Positions 49,304 through 62,871 of a stretch of 64,000 nucleotides of DNA are shown here, piece after piece (the stretch's first letter is position 1; the number at the start of each line of letters is the position of its first letter). The stretch comes from Stictocephala bisonia (taxonomy: Eukaryota > Arthropoda > Insecta > Hemiptera > Membracidae): contig JAQJVL010000155.1 in NCBI GenBank assembly GCA_035578905.1, positions 434,001-498,000 on the forward strand, in the 5' to 3' direction. The notes under the pieces were generated by a model, which saw only the letters and a list, made by a program, of their open reading frames with translations, was not told the DNA's origin and searched no databases. Made by a program: the position numbers and the translations under genes.

Positions 49304-50099
49304 GTATTATTTTAGTTATTCGATGGTTACATGATTGATACATACTTATTTCATACATTTAGTATGAAAGCTCGTATATATAAATCAGTAAGTAATATTT
49401 GTCTTTGTCATCAGAAAATTTAGACGATCAGCTTCTTTTCCTTCGGCAACGGTAATAACCGTCATAAGATGTTCTCATAAATTATTATCATTAGTAAATA
49501 TCTAACGGATTATAATTACAAAACATGAAACTTGAACGATACATAAATATTTTAAAAATAGTAAGTATGATGAATATGAATGTAACAATATATGTCAACC
49601 ATTTTGTATTGTTTCGCCAGATTTAAATCTATTCCCTTTTTTGGCAAACAACAGTCGACATTAAACTGACCTACCATCATTCACGGAGAAGGTCGATTAC
49701 ACCACTAAACATATCATTCCAACAGCAACAGTAACAACAATCAGGATCATAAATACAATACTGCTCAACAGAGCCGAACGCTGCCGATTTATTTGTACAT
49801 TTATTTACGACCAATGGTAGGGTTGTTTCTATATCAGCCGGGTTTTGGTCAGATATATGGTCCCTCGGGTATTGCCTTAATCTACGGTTATATGTGGAAC
49901 GTTTCTCTTCTCTCCGAAAATAGGACACTTTTTCTTACCTAACTGAAAATGTGTAGGTTCAGTGAAAACATTCGTAACGCAATCTCTCTCATAGCTTGTT
50001 AGCTTTCCAAACTCGCGCATGACCAAACTTATGTGATATTTTAAAGATTGTTGTATTACTAAATGATCAATCGACTGTTTTTTTCGTAAAAAAATATAT
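49304..50099. other. Gene-free stretch
   Basis: Nothing recognised. The minus-strand frame at 49677-49928 has no domain. Confidence 0.4.
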
Positions 50100-50205
50100 A
50101 GGCCTAGAAGCTTGTGCGTAAACTTGTGAAGTACCAACCGTTCGCTCAGTTGAGGATTCGAACCTCGTGATTGCCCTCCACAGTCCAAAGCTCTTTTACC
50201 AACAC
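50100..50205 (-). mobile_element. tRNA-derived SINE (55.7-kb family), partial copy
   Basis: On the minus strand GGTAAAAGAGCTTTGGACTG is followed by a perfect B box (GTTCGAATC, 50163-50155). CTGAGCGAACGGTTGGTACT and TTTACGCACAAGCTT then follow, matching the SINE at 55693-55855. The 167-codon minus frame at 49877-50380 runs across it and is not a gene. Confidence 0.7.
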
Positions 50206-52824
50206 TTAGAAAAATCAACGTAAAGTTAACTCCTTTTTCAATTGAATATCTTAAGGCTCTACTGTACCAGACATCTCGGATTGTTACCAACAAGAACAGT
50301 GTTAATAACAATATTTCCAAATAAGACAACTCACGTAATAGGAATACTGATGAGTACACTTGCGCTCTCCAATTGACCACAAAAACAGCTGATAATTTGA
50401 GTCACAAAATTTAAGATGGAATGAGAAATCTGTGTGCTTATAAAAGCAATTCTCTTACGTTCTCAACAATTTACCCACAAGATCATTCATTTTGGGGTCT
50501 ATCGTTAGTAAAAATAAATAAAAAAATAATAGCTATACAGCAGTTTGGACTCATAGAACCTTCAACTGCGTAACTTGACTTCCTTCCACCAGTCCCATAT
50601 CCATAGACATCTTGTGATCCCCCCTCTCACCTTTATTTATGAAATACGAACATTCAGTTTCCTTATATGTGGCATTTATTTATAACTATCAGTCCATTTG
50701 TAGACAGTAGACTTGGCGCAGTACAGTGTGTAGTAGATCCAGTGTTACACGCCTGAGGCAAGCATTCGTTTTGTTTTTGTAAGCTAAAACCGTCGTGCGC
50801 TTCATTATGTAAACACAATACAATTATACCCAAAGTAAAATTTATTGTTCACCATTTATAAAGATATTAATGATCCGTTAGTGTAAGTTTTATTTTTGAG
50901 TTACAAAGTAGCATTCGAAATTAATTCAATGGTTTATACAGCATCCTCACATTAGAGACGCGTCATTACCGCCCTAGCTGGCTACCGTCTTGCCCTAAGC
51001 TGGTTTTCATTTCATAACTTATTCCTTACAACAACAGTTCTTAAAGTGTGTTGGCACGTTTACATACAATGTATTTTGGTGGTTTTTTACGACAAACTGT
51101 TTCTATATTCATTAAAGTAGAGGACGAATATTGCCTGTGTATGGCACAGTTTATATAATGTCATTACTGTAAATATGTATTGTATTTAAAAAATCGAGAA
51201 TTTTAAATATGAAACAAACATAAAATATATTTTTGTAATATATTCTACTTTAGGTTTACCTTTATACGTGTAGTTTGAATCATTTCACTCTAATTTTTAC
51301 TGTTATTAAGCTGTTTTAATATCTTAACATCTTAACATAAACTTTAATACCACGAATAGTGTTAAAGGCTGCCATAAAATAAATATAACAATCATTTAAC
51401 ATGAAAATGGAACCTAATAATATGCTGTACACTGAAACGTTTCATAACACATTAAATATTTATGTCAAGGTGCTTGAACCGTGAAAATGTTGACGAATAT
51501 TCTTTGAAGGCTATAAAAGCGTACTAAGAAAAGATTTTAAAATATTTTTTCTCAAAAATATAAATTAAGGTATATATTAAATCAGTTTATTTGTTACCTT
51601 TATACGAATCAGAGTGCCTAGGATAATACACCTTGACACGAGCTTATGTTTTGATAATATATGCGTTCAGCGTGAATAAAAGTAATAAAATTAATTTACT
51701 GTCGGGGTTGGCACGCAAAGCATTCAGGAGTGTTGCCTAGTTAAATGAAAATGTTAAAGCAATTATAAAACTTCATATTAAGTAATTTGTCGCATTCGTC
51801 ACATGTTAATATATTGGAATGTAATTGTTTGAGATTACGATTTTGTTTAGTTTTAATATATTTATTTAATTATTAGTAAATGGCGATCAGTCATTTTTTA
51901 GTTGTTATATTTTTAAATCAACGAGTAATTGTTGGGTCTATATAATTTATTATTCATCAATTATTTATTCGTAACATTTATTGTTAGATTTCTTCCATTA
52001 TTTATTATTTTAATGTCTATAACGTTACCTTAGAACAAATTCACAGCTAATTCATTAAAACTTTACTAGTATTGTCCCAAATGATTTATTGCAACGTTTC
52101 TATCTTAATAGAGACAAGTTTATGATCATTTTATTAAAAATCACATTACATTTTTTAGGGGTTTGTTATTTAATCCTGACAAAAATAATAATGGGCCATA
52201 TATTGAATTTTGACAACGTTTTTGTTTACGTTTATATATTTATTGTGTGTTTTTATTGGCAATACAAATGAACTTTACAGAACACAACCTATTGTAATAA
52301 GCTTTAGTAATGTGACGGTCTATTGTATTGTATTTATACCAATATAGAAAACTATGATTAAGATACTATTTTTATTCTATATCGTTATCTACAAAAATAA
52401 CGTTACTAATCATGTTATTATACTTTACTTAGTAATCTTATTATAGTAAAATTTGCAAAAGTACTACACTCCAGTAATTAAAACTGTACACTGTTATACG
52501 CAAATTTTAAAAAATTACATTTGGTTACATGTATTGGTCACATAAACGTAAAATCCTTTGTTTGGGAAAGCAACAATTTACTTTGTTAAACAAAGGTTGA
52601 AAGCGTCGTTTCCATTTAATAAATGCTAAATCCAACCAAAAATGTTTTTAGGAACTCCACCTTCACTACGAAATTGTTATATTCATGAAAGTATAAAGCT
52701 GATTTCTAAGGATAGTACAACCCCTTAATTATTTTTTCAACCCTCAATATAATATTTAAAAATTTAATAGTTTCCAAGCAAAAGTAAATTTCCCAAGGCA
52801 ATGGAAACTCCATGTTATATACGT
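50206..52824. other. Gene-free AT-rich stretch
   Basis: Nothing recognised. Confidence 0.45.
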
Positions 52825-52892
52825 TACAAGATATCCTGGAGTCCACTGGAGAGGAAGTCTAGCCTCCAGTATGTTGTAAAAGTAATAAATAA
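52825..52892 (+). mobile_element. Interspersed repeat family G, copy 3
   Basis: TTACAAGATATCCTGGAGTC and GCCTCCAGTATGTTGTAAAA match the copies at 27352 and 40225. Confidence 0.6.
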
Positions 52893-52989
52893 AGGAATAA
52901 TAAGTAATTAAACTATTCAAACTGGCTGTTGAGTTAATGATAAGTTCCCTCATGAGCGTTATGGTATGTTGGTATCAGGTAATAGCATA

Positions 52990-54482
52990 TTTTACTACCA
53001 GAGTTGTAAGTGCCACTAAGATACGCCTACTGGCTATGTACTGAAGACACATGCTCTATGTATCAAAAATACAATAAGAGAGTTGAGCCTTAAAAGTCTA
53101 CAAGTATCGTATGATCATAAATATTCGTAATGATGTTATTAAGGCAAGAGTGGAGCAATCATTAGACTAAATGAGGCGTCATTAATGAGAAGGGAAGATT
53201 CATAAACCACCACAGAGTTGTGAATGCCACTGAGATACGCCTACTGGCTATGTACTGCAGACATACGCCCTATGTATCAAAAATACAATAAGAGAATTGA
53301 GCCTTACAAGTCAACAAGGATCGTATGACCATAAATATTTATAATGGTGTTATTAAGGCTAGAGTGGAGCAATCATTGGAGTAAATGAGGCGTCACTAAT
53401 GAGAAGGGAAGATTCATAAACCACCACAGAGTTGTGAATGCCACTGAGATACGCCTACTGGCTATGTACTGCAGACATACGCCCTATGTATCAAAAATAC
53501 AATAAGAGAGTTGAGCCTTATAAGTCAACAAGGATCGTATAGGCATAAATTTTCTTAATGAAGTTATTAAGGCAAGAGTAGAGCAATCATTAGACTAAAT
53601 GAGGCGTCACTAATGAGAAGGGAAGATTCATAAACCACCACAGAGTTGTGAATGCCACTGAGATACGCCTACTGGCTATGTACTGCAGACATACGCCCTA
53701 TGTATCAAAAATACAATAAGAGAATTGAGCCTTACAAGTCAACAAGGATCGTATGACCATAAATATTTATAATGGTGTTATTAAGGCTAGAGTAGAGCAA
53801 TCATTGGAGTAAATGAGGTGTCACTAATGAGAAGGGAAGATTCATAAACCACCACAGAGTTGTGAATGCCACTGAGATACGCCTACTGGCTATGTACTGC
53901 AGACACACGCTCTATGTATCAAAAATACAATAAGAGAGTTGAGCCTTACAATTCAACAAGGATCGTATGGCCATAAATATTTGTAATGGTGTTATTAAGG
54001 CAAGAGTGGAACAATCATTGGACTAAATGAGACGTCATTAATGAGAAGGGAAGATTCATAAACCACCGGCAGAGTTGTAAGTGCCACTGAGATATGCCTA
54101 CTGGCTATGTACTGCAGACACACGCTCTAAGTATCAAAAATATAATAAGAGAGCTGAGCTTTATAATTCAACAAGACTCGTATGACCATATACATTTGTA
54201 ATAATGTTATTAAGGCAAGAGTGGAGCAATCATTGGACTAAATGAGGCGTCACTGAAGTGAAGGGAAGATTCATAAACCACCGGCAGAGTTGTAAGTGCC
54301 ACTGAGATATGCCTACTGGCTATGTACTGCAGACACACGCTCTACGTATCAAAAATATAATAAGAGAGTTGAGCTTTACAATTCAACAAGACTCGTATGA
54401 CCATATACATTTGTAATAATGTTATTAAGGCAAGAGTGGAGCAATCATTGGACTAAATGAGGCGTCACTGATGTGAAGGGAA
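52990..54482 (-). repeat. 214-bp satellite, seven tandem copies
   Basis: The anchor ATACGCCTAC (ATATGCCTAC in the last two) lies at 53021, 53235, 53449, 53663, 53877, 54092 and 54307, giving 214-215 bases per unit. This is the reverse complement of the two-copy repeat at 38518-38925. Units alternate between subtypes: the second and fourth share ACATACGCCC with AATGGTGTTATT, and the last two share CGGCAGAGTTGTAAGTGCC. Non-coding. Confidence 0.97.
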
Positions 54483-55692
54483 AACATTAAATGGGAACGT
54501 ACTTAAACTATTTTACAGTTAAACGTATACCAATATGAAAATTATCTTATAATTATGCAGTTAGTGAAACTGCATATTTATATGAAATTTCTCTCTTCGA
54601 GTAATCCATATTTGTTTTGTTTTTTGGATAAATAAATAATAATGTTAGTTTGCTATCCAAATGTAAATAAATCTTAGATATTAACAACTAAATAATCATG
54701 GCTAGGCTGTTTAGTTATTTTTAATCTCGTCATTTAAAACACTCCATTAATTTAAAAATTTGAACTAATTTATTATGGATTCGTGACGAGTTCAGTTATA
54801 CATAATACAGAAGGAGTGTCTGTGTGGGATTTAGCAGGACTTTCCTCCAGCCAAGGCCCTTTTACGCGATATATGAAGGAGTTAAAGTTTCATAAACAGC
54901 ATACATCAACAGACTCGCTATATTACGTCCAGGGCTTTGCGTTTATTTTAATATGAGTTGTATTTTATGGAAAACGGTATTTGTACATTGCAAGCGTTAT
55001 TACGTTGCGACAGTCTATCTACATCCTGATTACTGTTTATATTAAAATAATAATGATTATGTACACATGCTTTACCATTTAAATTTACGATTTATTACTT
55101 GTATAATTTTTATCTAAAAAAATTAAGGTTTCCATAAACAGGATATAGTATGCATTCAAAACCAGCTACCAAAGTAAAACGAGGAGAAATTTAAAAAAAT
55201 TTAAAGTGGATTAACTATCAAAAATGTTAATACAAACTAAAATATAAGGAACATGTGTTGTTTTTTTATATTTTCTACCAACAAAACTAAAACATAAATT
55301 AGTTTTTTCTACTCTCTTTTTAAAAATAAAAAACTATAGAAATAATATCTTTATTAGTAGTATTCTCAAATGAAAACAGTTCTAAGCCAATATCTAAAAA
55401 TCTACTTCGATAGACAGGTTATCACCGTCAGGCTCTTCACAAATATTTTTATTATTATTTGATATATTGTCATGGTTTTAACATTAGTTTTTTACAAATC
55501 ATTGACATCACTAAACGTAATACAGTTCAAAGATGGTTATTATTACTAATTTCTCTATTTGTAGTTACCACAGTAGTACTTTTTAGATAGGGTTGTTTTG
55601 AATAGAAACACTATTTTAACTTTATCTATATATATTCGTTATTTACCTTATAATGTAATAAAAACTCACTTTATTAAAATTGCAATTACTTT
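54483..55692. other. Gene-free AT-rich stretch
   Basis: Nothing recognised. Confidence 0.45.
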
Positions 55693-55855
55693 ACCGGCGT
55701 GGTGGTTCAGTGGCTAAGGCTTCGGAATGTGGAAGGCAAGGTCCAGCGTTCGAATCTCCACTGAGCCAACGGTCAGTACTTTACTCGTTGAATAAAGTTC
55801 ACGCACAGGCTTGCAAGCCCATGTGAACTGGCGAGCGGAGTAAAAAAAATAATAA
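55693..55855 (+). mobile_element. tRNA-derived SINE, near-complete copy
   Basis: The A box TGGTTCAGTGG (55703-55713) and a perfect B box GTTCGAATC (55748-55756) form an internal RNA polymerase III promoter. A ~90-base non-tRNA body follows, with an internal AGGCTTGCAAGCC palindrome. The end is an A/T tail (TAAAAAAAATAATAA). Related to 50100-50205. The sequence around the boxes does not fold into a full tRNA, so it is not a tRNA gene. Confidence 0.82.
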
Positions 55856-56194
55856 CTTATATTCGTGATAAAATACTAAAATTACAATTACTACACAGAT
55901 TGTGATTGATAATGATTCTCTCGGCTAGTAGATTTACACAACTTTACATCTCATAACTTGAAACGTTTCATTTTTCATTTAAATGATCTTTGGGATTAAC
56001 AAATTCATTAAGTTGATCAAATTGTTATGTCTGCTCGAGTGGCGAAGTGCTGTAACCCTGCTACTTGGGGACAAAATGTTGTGGAGACTGTAAGCGATGT
56101 TTCTATGCTCGGTCCTCTTAATACAGACACGCCGTCCACTCAATGGTTTCCATCGACGTAGAAATTACCAGAGATGTTTGGCATGTCCTTGTTT

Positions 56195-56716
56195 GGTGGT
56201 AGTCAGTGTTCGGATGTTGTGTAGAGAAGAGAACTTAGTATCAGGATTGTCAATCAGGTGAAAATCACACCAATACTAGGTGGTTCGGACTCCACCTAAA
56301 GCTGTAGGTATCGTATTTGCTCTGCTAATTGGGCTATTAATAAATTGCCCATTCTGATCATAAGTCTGACTCAGTTTGTAATCTGGGTACAAAGGGCATC
56401 CAACACTATGATAATTCATATTCGCCTTAAAATAAGTAAAACAACTTTGTGTCGGCGTCTCATATCTAAGAGAACGAGCGAAACTGGATATATGTAAGTA
56501 ATATTGATGTTTACAAAAATTACTGAACAGGTACCTATAGTCATTCAACGTACTTGAACAGTGGACCTCGGTGACTGAAATCTAATGTGACATATTTCGT
56601 GTACTAATATAAGATTCATGAGAGGAACAGTCTACCTTAGTTAGTAACAATGACTACACTCGTTCAACCACATTCATCACACTTATTCGGCCATCTATCT
56701 ACGATCAGCGTCTTAA
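56195..56716 (+). mobile_element. Interspersed repeat family A, copy 5 (sense orientation, with insertion)
   Basis: It runs in the sense direction from TAGTCAGTGTTCGGATGTTG through TAGGTGGTTCGGACTCCACC and GCTGTAGG to the shared end GATCAGCGTCTTAA. Relative to copies 1 and 2 about 240 extra bases interrupt it (about 56345-56610). The stretch 56030-56195, with CTCGAGTGGCGAAGTGC, may be additional head sequence. Confidence 0.6.
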
Positions 56717-58234
56717 CAATGAATAGTTTTATTAGAATCGAAAGAACAAAAACATTTTATGTGCAACGTCCTTCTTTCAACGACCTTTTACTCAGGTTTT
56801 GCCATATTTCTCACGTTAGTACCTGGAACTATTCGCAGAAAAGTAAATATTCAGTGACAACAGCTGGAGACCCGAGGTCATTAAGCTGCTATTTATCACC
56901 GAGAAGGAAATGTCGTTAAATGTTACCGCGATCGTGATCGGCAGTCACGGGAACCGTTTACATAACCGTTCCTTGCCGGGTGCAGGAGCAGCTGTTACGT
57001 TTCTTTGACCCGATCCATATTAAATGTTACCGAATGCGAGAGAACACGGAACGAAACGTTCTAATATTAAATGAGAAACGTTTTTGGGCGACTTTGTATC
57101 ACATGCTATATATACTATCTGTTATTCGTTTAGGTTTTTTCACCATATTGTATGTACATTGTTTGTCATAAACTATTGAGATCGTGTAAAGGAATGAATT
57201 TTGCACTAAAGTAAACTAATTTCATAAAATAATGTCAATAATAGGATTTTATATATCTAACTTTCATTCAAAAATATTTGTCTTAAGTACAGTCATATCA
57301 CATGTCCAGTATCATTTCGTGTGGGCTTGTTATTTATGACTGGTTCTACTCGATGAATAGGAATCATGTATCGATATAAAAACTCGAAACGGCAACTTGT
57401 AATTACTTAGTTAGTCATATATTATCACTATAAAGTTGTCTTGTCATTGTGTAAGTCGTCTGAAATGGCTGTAAAGTGTAGGATCGATATGAGAGACTCA
57501 AGATTAACTTTATAGACGTGTGGGATGGATGGAAAGTGTTACTTAGCTTTGTAGAATATAGTAGTCTATGAAATACATAGAATTGTTACGGAAATGTAAT
57601 ACTTAAGAGGAAATGTATAGTTTTGTAGTGGGCTATACAGTTTCACTTTGTAATATTTTGAATAATATATACTACACAGAATGCATATGAAAGACATAAA
57701 AGGCAGTTTGGAGTGTGTTTTTTTTCATTTTTTTTTCAATGTTGGGTGTGTTGACAAATCCATGGTAGAGACGTACACGATATGGACAATCTATATTAAT
57801 TTAACCGTACTTAGTCTATAAAGAAAATGGACAGTCTGTTGAACTAATTTTTTCAGTTGTGATATGGGTTGATAAGAGTAAAGTTGACAGTTAATTATGT
57901 TGAGAGTTTTGTGTTTTGGATGATTATGAACAGACTATATAAATCGAAGTGGTGAGACTACAAATATGGGGATGGGGGGTTAGTAGCCTCAAATTTTGTA
58001 AGACATATTTAATGGACCCGAGTTAACTAAATTTTAATGGACTTTTAACTAAATTATTTATGCCTACATCAAAACAATTTTTAAATTATGAATATGCAAT
58101 TTTCATAGCTATGCAATTTTTATACTCTTTTAACTAATCAAATGATATTACTTAATTAATGTTCTTCCTGTAGTGTTATTGTAAATCAAGCATTTCAAAA
58201 CTTTACTAGAAATAATTTCTATATCTTTCATACA
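56717..58234. other. Gene-free AT-rich stretch
   Basis: Nothing recognised. The frames at 56650-56919 and 56980-57171 have no domain, and the first starts inside family A. Confidence 0.45.
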
Positions 58235-58450
58235 ATGTAGACTGGTTACTAACTGAATTTGACTAATACTCAGAAAGGGCCATTTATAGCTCAATACCCA
58301 GGGCAACTACGGGAACTACACATTTACGTCTAATTTGAACCACTTAGTATTAGTCCGATTCTCAGCAAACTAACAAATCAGATACTCAGTGTTCTCTCCC
58401 ACCCAACATCCGGACACTGACTACTACCCAACACGGACACCACAGACTTC
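58235..58450 (-). mobile_element. Interspersed repeat family A, copy 4
   Basis: On the minus strand TAGTCAGTGTCCGGATGTTG, then CTGAGAATCGGACTAATACT, AAGTGGTTCAAATTAGACG and TTGCCCTGGGTATTGAGC parallel copies 1 and 5. The common 3' end (GGCGTCTTA) is absent, so the copy is truncated. Confidence 0.6.
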
Positions 58451-60184
58451 TTCATTCAATCCCGTGATTCGCCAGTTTAAATATAAATTGTATGTATATT
58501 TAAAATCAATCCATATTAAAACATGTAAAGGATGTATATACATAGCACGCTTGTCTCAGATTAATTAAAATGTTTGGATCTTTTCCGTTAATTCACTACT
58601 GCTTGATAAATATTCTGTTGCTCTAAAAACTGTTTCCCAATCATTTTTACGTCCTCTGTGGTATTCCTTATCCGTTAGGAATCCGATATACTTGCAATCC
58701 GATACTGGGAATGCAAGTGTATACTTTCCCAGAACTTGCACATGTAGAGCGCATTCGGTGGTATGTCAGTCATTGGATTTACCAGTTTGTGATCAACTTT
58801 AGTAGCCACTAAACCTAACCTAACAGTGTTTGCGATAGTAGTGGTAGTAAAATTAACGGAAGAAGCCCAAATGTTTAAGTGTTACGTATTCTATTATACA
58901 AAGACTGGATGGCGAGGAGTTGAGAACGTGATCACAGAAGAGGTTAGCTGAGATTGCTCGTAAACGGACACGAAGTGGTCGATCATTCCTGCAAAACAGA
59001 TATGGAAATGTGGGTGAATTCACGGTAAAACTACAACTGAAGGTTGTGTTTTTGTGTGAGAGCCAGTCTCACGAGGGCGATGTAGATAAAGTGGAGAGGT
59101 CACGATCGACAACGGAGACACTCCAACTTCAACTCCGGCGGGAGCGGTCGCCCGTGAGCATGAAAAATACAGAATTAATGAGACTGAATTAAATAAAACA
59201 TCACGAACAGCGACCTCATGCTTCATAAATATGGATGTGTTTTCATAGTACATCAGGTTCACTTAATATTAGTTCCATTCTGAATCGATACAGCCCTGGT
59301 GCACGGCAGGACTTGTTTCCAACCAGTTCGCAACTCGTTATAGAAAAATTGCTGAATTACTTAGCAGTCAGATGTGGTGAAATAAAATATCACAGTCGAT
59401 GTCAGCATTGCAGTTTATTTTATATGATAATTTATACGATATTTTAACGAGGGGAGATTCAAAACCTTGTTCCTGTGTGGCGTATAGTAAAATGAATGAA
59501 TAAAATGAAAAAATATTTAATTTCGAAATGACAAAATTTTTTTTATTTTTTTTTTTTTATGAATGAAATCGGAACATAAACATGTAAAATACAAATGAAA
59601 GTTGTACGAAATTGTGTGTTGTGTTCATACATGTTAATTGTGTACTAGAAGGTATACAGGCTGTTGTATCGTGTGCTGGTTACAGATATGTGTACAATAT
59701 TTTGTATTGTGTTGAAGGTGTACACAAATTTGTGTAGTGAATAGGATTGTGTATTGTGTACAGGAACTAACTTTACACCAACAGTACTAAACCTAGTCGG
59801 CGATACTACGTGCTATTTGATCTAAGATTGCATAAAAATAAACGATAACGGAACATAATTAAAAGACAGAAGACAGTTATGGTTGATTGTTAAACAATAT
59901 CCATGCCAGTTACATGAATAGATCGTAAAAGAGCTGCTATCAGAGTGGGTCGTTACAGAACACACAATGAACAATCGGTTGACAGTCAGTCCACTGACCC
60001 TTGAATGCCAATCGAGGCAAAAGCCAGCAGAGCGCGATAAAGTGAAAAGTGATTTTCTCACTCTTTCACCTGGATAAGGACAGTGTTTTGCCATGTTGGA
60101 GCGATGCTTCGCTCCAGTCAAGGAAATACTTGTGATTTCCAAGATGTGTTGTACTGTGTAAAACAATAAAAATAACGAAGAATA
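58451..60184. other. Gene-free stretch
   Basis: No recognised gene. A GT-rich, low-complexity stretch with repeated TTGTGTA/TGTGTAC words lies at 59580-59770. A T-run lies at about 59537-59560. Overlapping frames at 59010-59262 have no domain. Confidence 0.45.
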
Positions 60185-60318
60185 CCAATGTACGTGTATG
60201 GAAGGGTAGGTGGGTCAATAGCAATGTACGAGTTTGGGGAAATGGGTGGGCCAATACCTTTGCACGTGTATAGACGGGTGGGTGGGTCAATATCACTGTA
60301 CGTGAATATGCGGGCGAG
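60185..60318 (+). repeat. G-rich minisatellite, about 3.5 units
   Basis: AATACCAATGTACGTGTATG and GACGGGTGGGTGGGTCAATA are units of the 17.3-kb family. The open frames on both strands are repeat-derived. Confidence 0.88.
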
Positions 60319-61756
60319 TTGGGCAACACCACTGACAATTGATTCTGTGTATGATGCCTACTTACTCTTGAGTTTGAAATTAAAAATTAACTTCATGTAT
60401 TTCCCATAGGCAGGAACTGTTTTACAGTACAGGAAGATCTTTTTTCCAGCTGTTAGCCCCTAATCTGTTTGAACAAACTAACTTCAGAACGAATTTGACA
60501 CGCATGATACTCACGGAGCAGTGTCTTTATATATCCTTGAGTGTAAGATTTTCCATTGCCCAAAGTTGGAAAAATTATGTAGGCATGACTGTGCGTGCAG
60601 AATTGTGTTCTCTGCAGTGGATGGGAGGTGGAAAGAAACGTCTTTTCCACAAACATTGCGTGCTTCAGCTGTCTATGAATGATGACTTTATTTACGTTGT
60701 AAGTGATACTGAAGTTTAGAGCTGGCTGGAAGTAAAGATCCCGTGATTCCCTCTCTAGAATTGTGGTTACAATGTCCTTGAATAAGATATGCTGCTATTA
60801 AAAAAAAAAAAAATAGACAGATTTGTTATTTTTTGGATTTTCTTATGGCAAATCTAACGTGACCTCATTTATAGTACTGACGAAGAATAAACTAGTTTTT
60901 CAATAAAATATACACTGACGTTGGCTGCACGTTGCAGTTCCCATCAAGCTCGCAGCTATTAAAATATCCTTTACAACAATGTGGCTGCGTGCTGTCAAAA
61001 CATCAACCAGCAGCAACCTCCAGCTGTACACCTTTTATAGCAAATCTAATTTATTCTTCAGTAAATATTTAAAGAGAGGTCTCGTTAGACTTTTTATAAG
61101 GCAATTTAAAATTGATTATTCTTGATATATGTTTATACAAATTAGCCACTGTAAAGTTTCAGTAGGCCTACGACATTTTTAAACAGCCCCCATTGTGTTT
61201 TTGGATGTTTGATGATATTGAAAACGTTTGATAGGTTTGCTGGTTGTTATAAAAATGTATGTTAAGTTTCGAGATCATAAGTATAATAGTTGTTGGAATA
61301 AAAAAAAAAAAAGAAAAAACTGTTCCTGTATGGGAAAATAGGAACTTTCAGGCAATTGTAATATGCTATTTTGAGTCGCTTTTGACCCACAAGAAATACC
61401 TGAAATATTGTTCAGAGTTCTTATACACCTTGTATTTATTGTATAGGAATTTGCTCACTGGCTTATTTGTATTTTGTTTATTTATCACAAAAAATTTAGA
61501 TAACATAGTCGTATATTGCAAGATATATTTTAAAATATCAAACTGTATGATAAAATAATTAAATTTTTTTATATATGGCTAAACAATATTGTTATATATT
61601 AATGCTGATTTAATCTTTACAATCAGCTGATTATTTTATAATAAGAACTTTATGTTATGACCAGAATGTTTTTGTTTGGAAAAATCAGTTTATAAAATGG
61701 GCTATTACAAATGAGTTGAACGTTTTTAGTTGTTTCATTTTAATCAAGTTATTTTA
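60319..61756. other. Gene-free stretch, probably including a 5' LTR
   Basis: No gene seen. The region immediately before 61757 should contain the left LTR of the gypsy element. Its borders cannot be fixed without the right LTR, which lies outside the window. Confidence 0.35.
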
Positions 61757-61768
61757 TTGGTGACGAGG
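61757..61768 (+). promoter_or_regulatory. Candidate primer-binding site of the gypsy element
   Basis: TTGGTGACGAGG resembles the TGGCGACGAGG word that commonly follows the left LTR in gypsy elements of this type. It stands 43 bases before the gag ATG. Confidence 0.4.
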
Positions 61769-61811
61769 AAACAATTTGGTTGAAACAGAAAGAGAAGTTA
61801 GCAAAAACAAG

Positions 61812-62871
61812 ATGCAAGAGGAGGGAGGTGCTTGGTGTAATGTTGCGTTTGAAAAGTTTCAAGAAGACACCGAAACATGGGACTCGTTCATTGGACGACT
61901 TGAAAATTATTTTGCTATGGTGAGTGTTGATGTAAATAATGACATGAGAAAAACTCAGATATTGATTCATACTATGGGTGTAAGTACTTACCAGCATCTT
62001 TGCGATCATCTTAGTCCAGACATACCTAGCTCAAGGAAGTACCAGGAACTGGTATATGTAGTTGATAAGTTACTCAACCCTAGACCAAGCCTTATCACTG
62101 AACAATACAATTTCACCGGAAGAAAATAAAAAGAAGGAGAGTCTGTAAAACAGTACCTTTGTGATTTAAAGAAGTTGGCTAAATATTGCAACTTCAAATG
62201 TGAAAAATGCAGGGCATCAACTCAAGAAGCACACGTAAGACAGCAGTTCATATCAGGGTTGCACAACAAGAATATATTGAAAGAACTGCTGAAAAGTCAT
62301 GATAATATGTCCCTTTCAGAGTGTGTAGAGACTGCCCAGGCTATGGAAAAGGCCACAGAAGAGGCTGACCTAATACATGGTAATGAAATGTTAGTATTAT
62401 CAAACAAAAATCATTATCCAATGAAAAGCCGAAGACAAATGACAAATGTTACCGCTGTGGATCTACAAGCCATGGAAAAGAAGACTGTTTGTTCAAGTCA
62501 GCAACATGTTTCATTTGTAAGAAAGTGGGTCATATAAAACGAGTATGTCGAAACCAGTGGAAAGGAGGACAAACAAAACAGTTAGCAGAGGATGAAAATT
62601 TAGAAACCGGATCAGATATGACACCAGATCAACATAATGCATCAATGAAACAATTGAACAGTGATAATTTACCAGAAATGCAACCTAAGCCAAAAAGAAT
62701 GTTGGTGAACTGTTTGGTAGACCAAAGACCAGTTACGTTTGAGTACGATACTGGGTCAACAGTGTCTACAATTTCAGTTCAAGCTTTTAAAAGGCTTTTT
62801 TCTCAAAAAGAATTGAGAATTAACAACTTACACAGGCGAGGCTATTAAGCCGTTAGTATTTGCTACAGTTT
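61812..62871 (+). pseudogene. Ty3/gypsy gag-protease, broken and interrupted
   Basis: Gag packages the element RNA and the pepsin-like protease processes the polyprotein. The first ATG is at 61812; the frame could extend upstream only from a non-ATG codon. Gag capsid-like sequence runs to about 62400, with WDSFIGRLENYF near the start. A TAA at 62127 breaks this frame, but homology continues in frame through KEGESVKQY and LKKLAKYC. A frameshift near 62420 leads to two perfect zinc knuckles, C-x2-C-x4-H-x4-C, at about 62448-62490 and 62507-62550. The protease carries the catalytic DTGS (about 62749-62760). A second frameshift near 62820 precedes the YTGEAIKPL segment. The coding sequence is cut at about 62871 by a LINE on the opposite strand. 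It is non-functional. The clade resembles K02A2.6/Mag-type gypsy, by inference. Confidence 0.85.

Noticed and set aside
49038..49358. Repeat proteins with 12-residue period
   Set aside because: A 36-base minisatellite unit keeps all frames open.
49877..50380. 167-codon minus-strand frame with a hydrophobic segment
   Set aside because: It crosses a tRNA-derived SINE and has no recognisable domain outside it.
55693..55855. tRNA gene
   Set aside because: A and B boxes are present but no full cloverleaf forms, and a body with an A/T tail and a second copy show it is a SINE.
60066..60338. 90-codon minus-strand frame
   Set aside because: Most of it is G-rich minisatellite sequence read in reverse.
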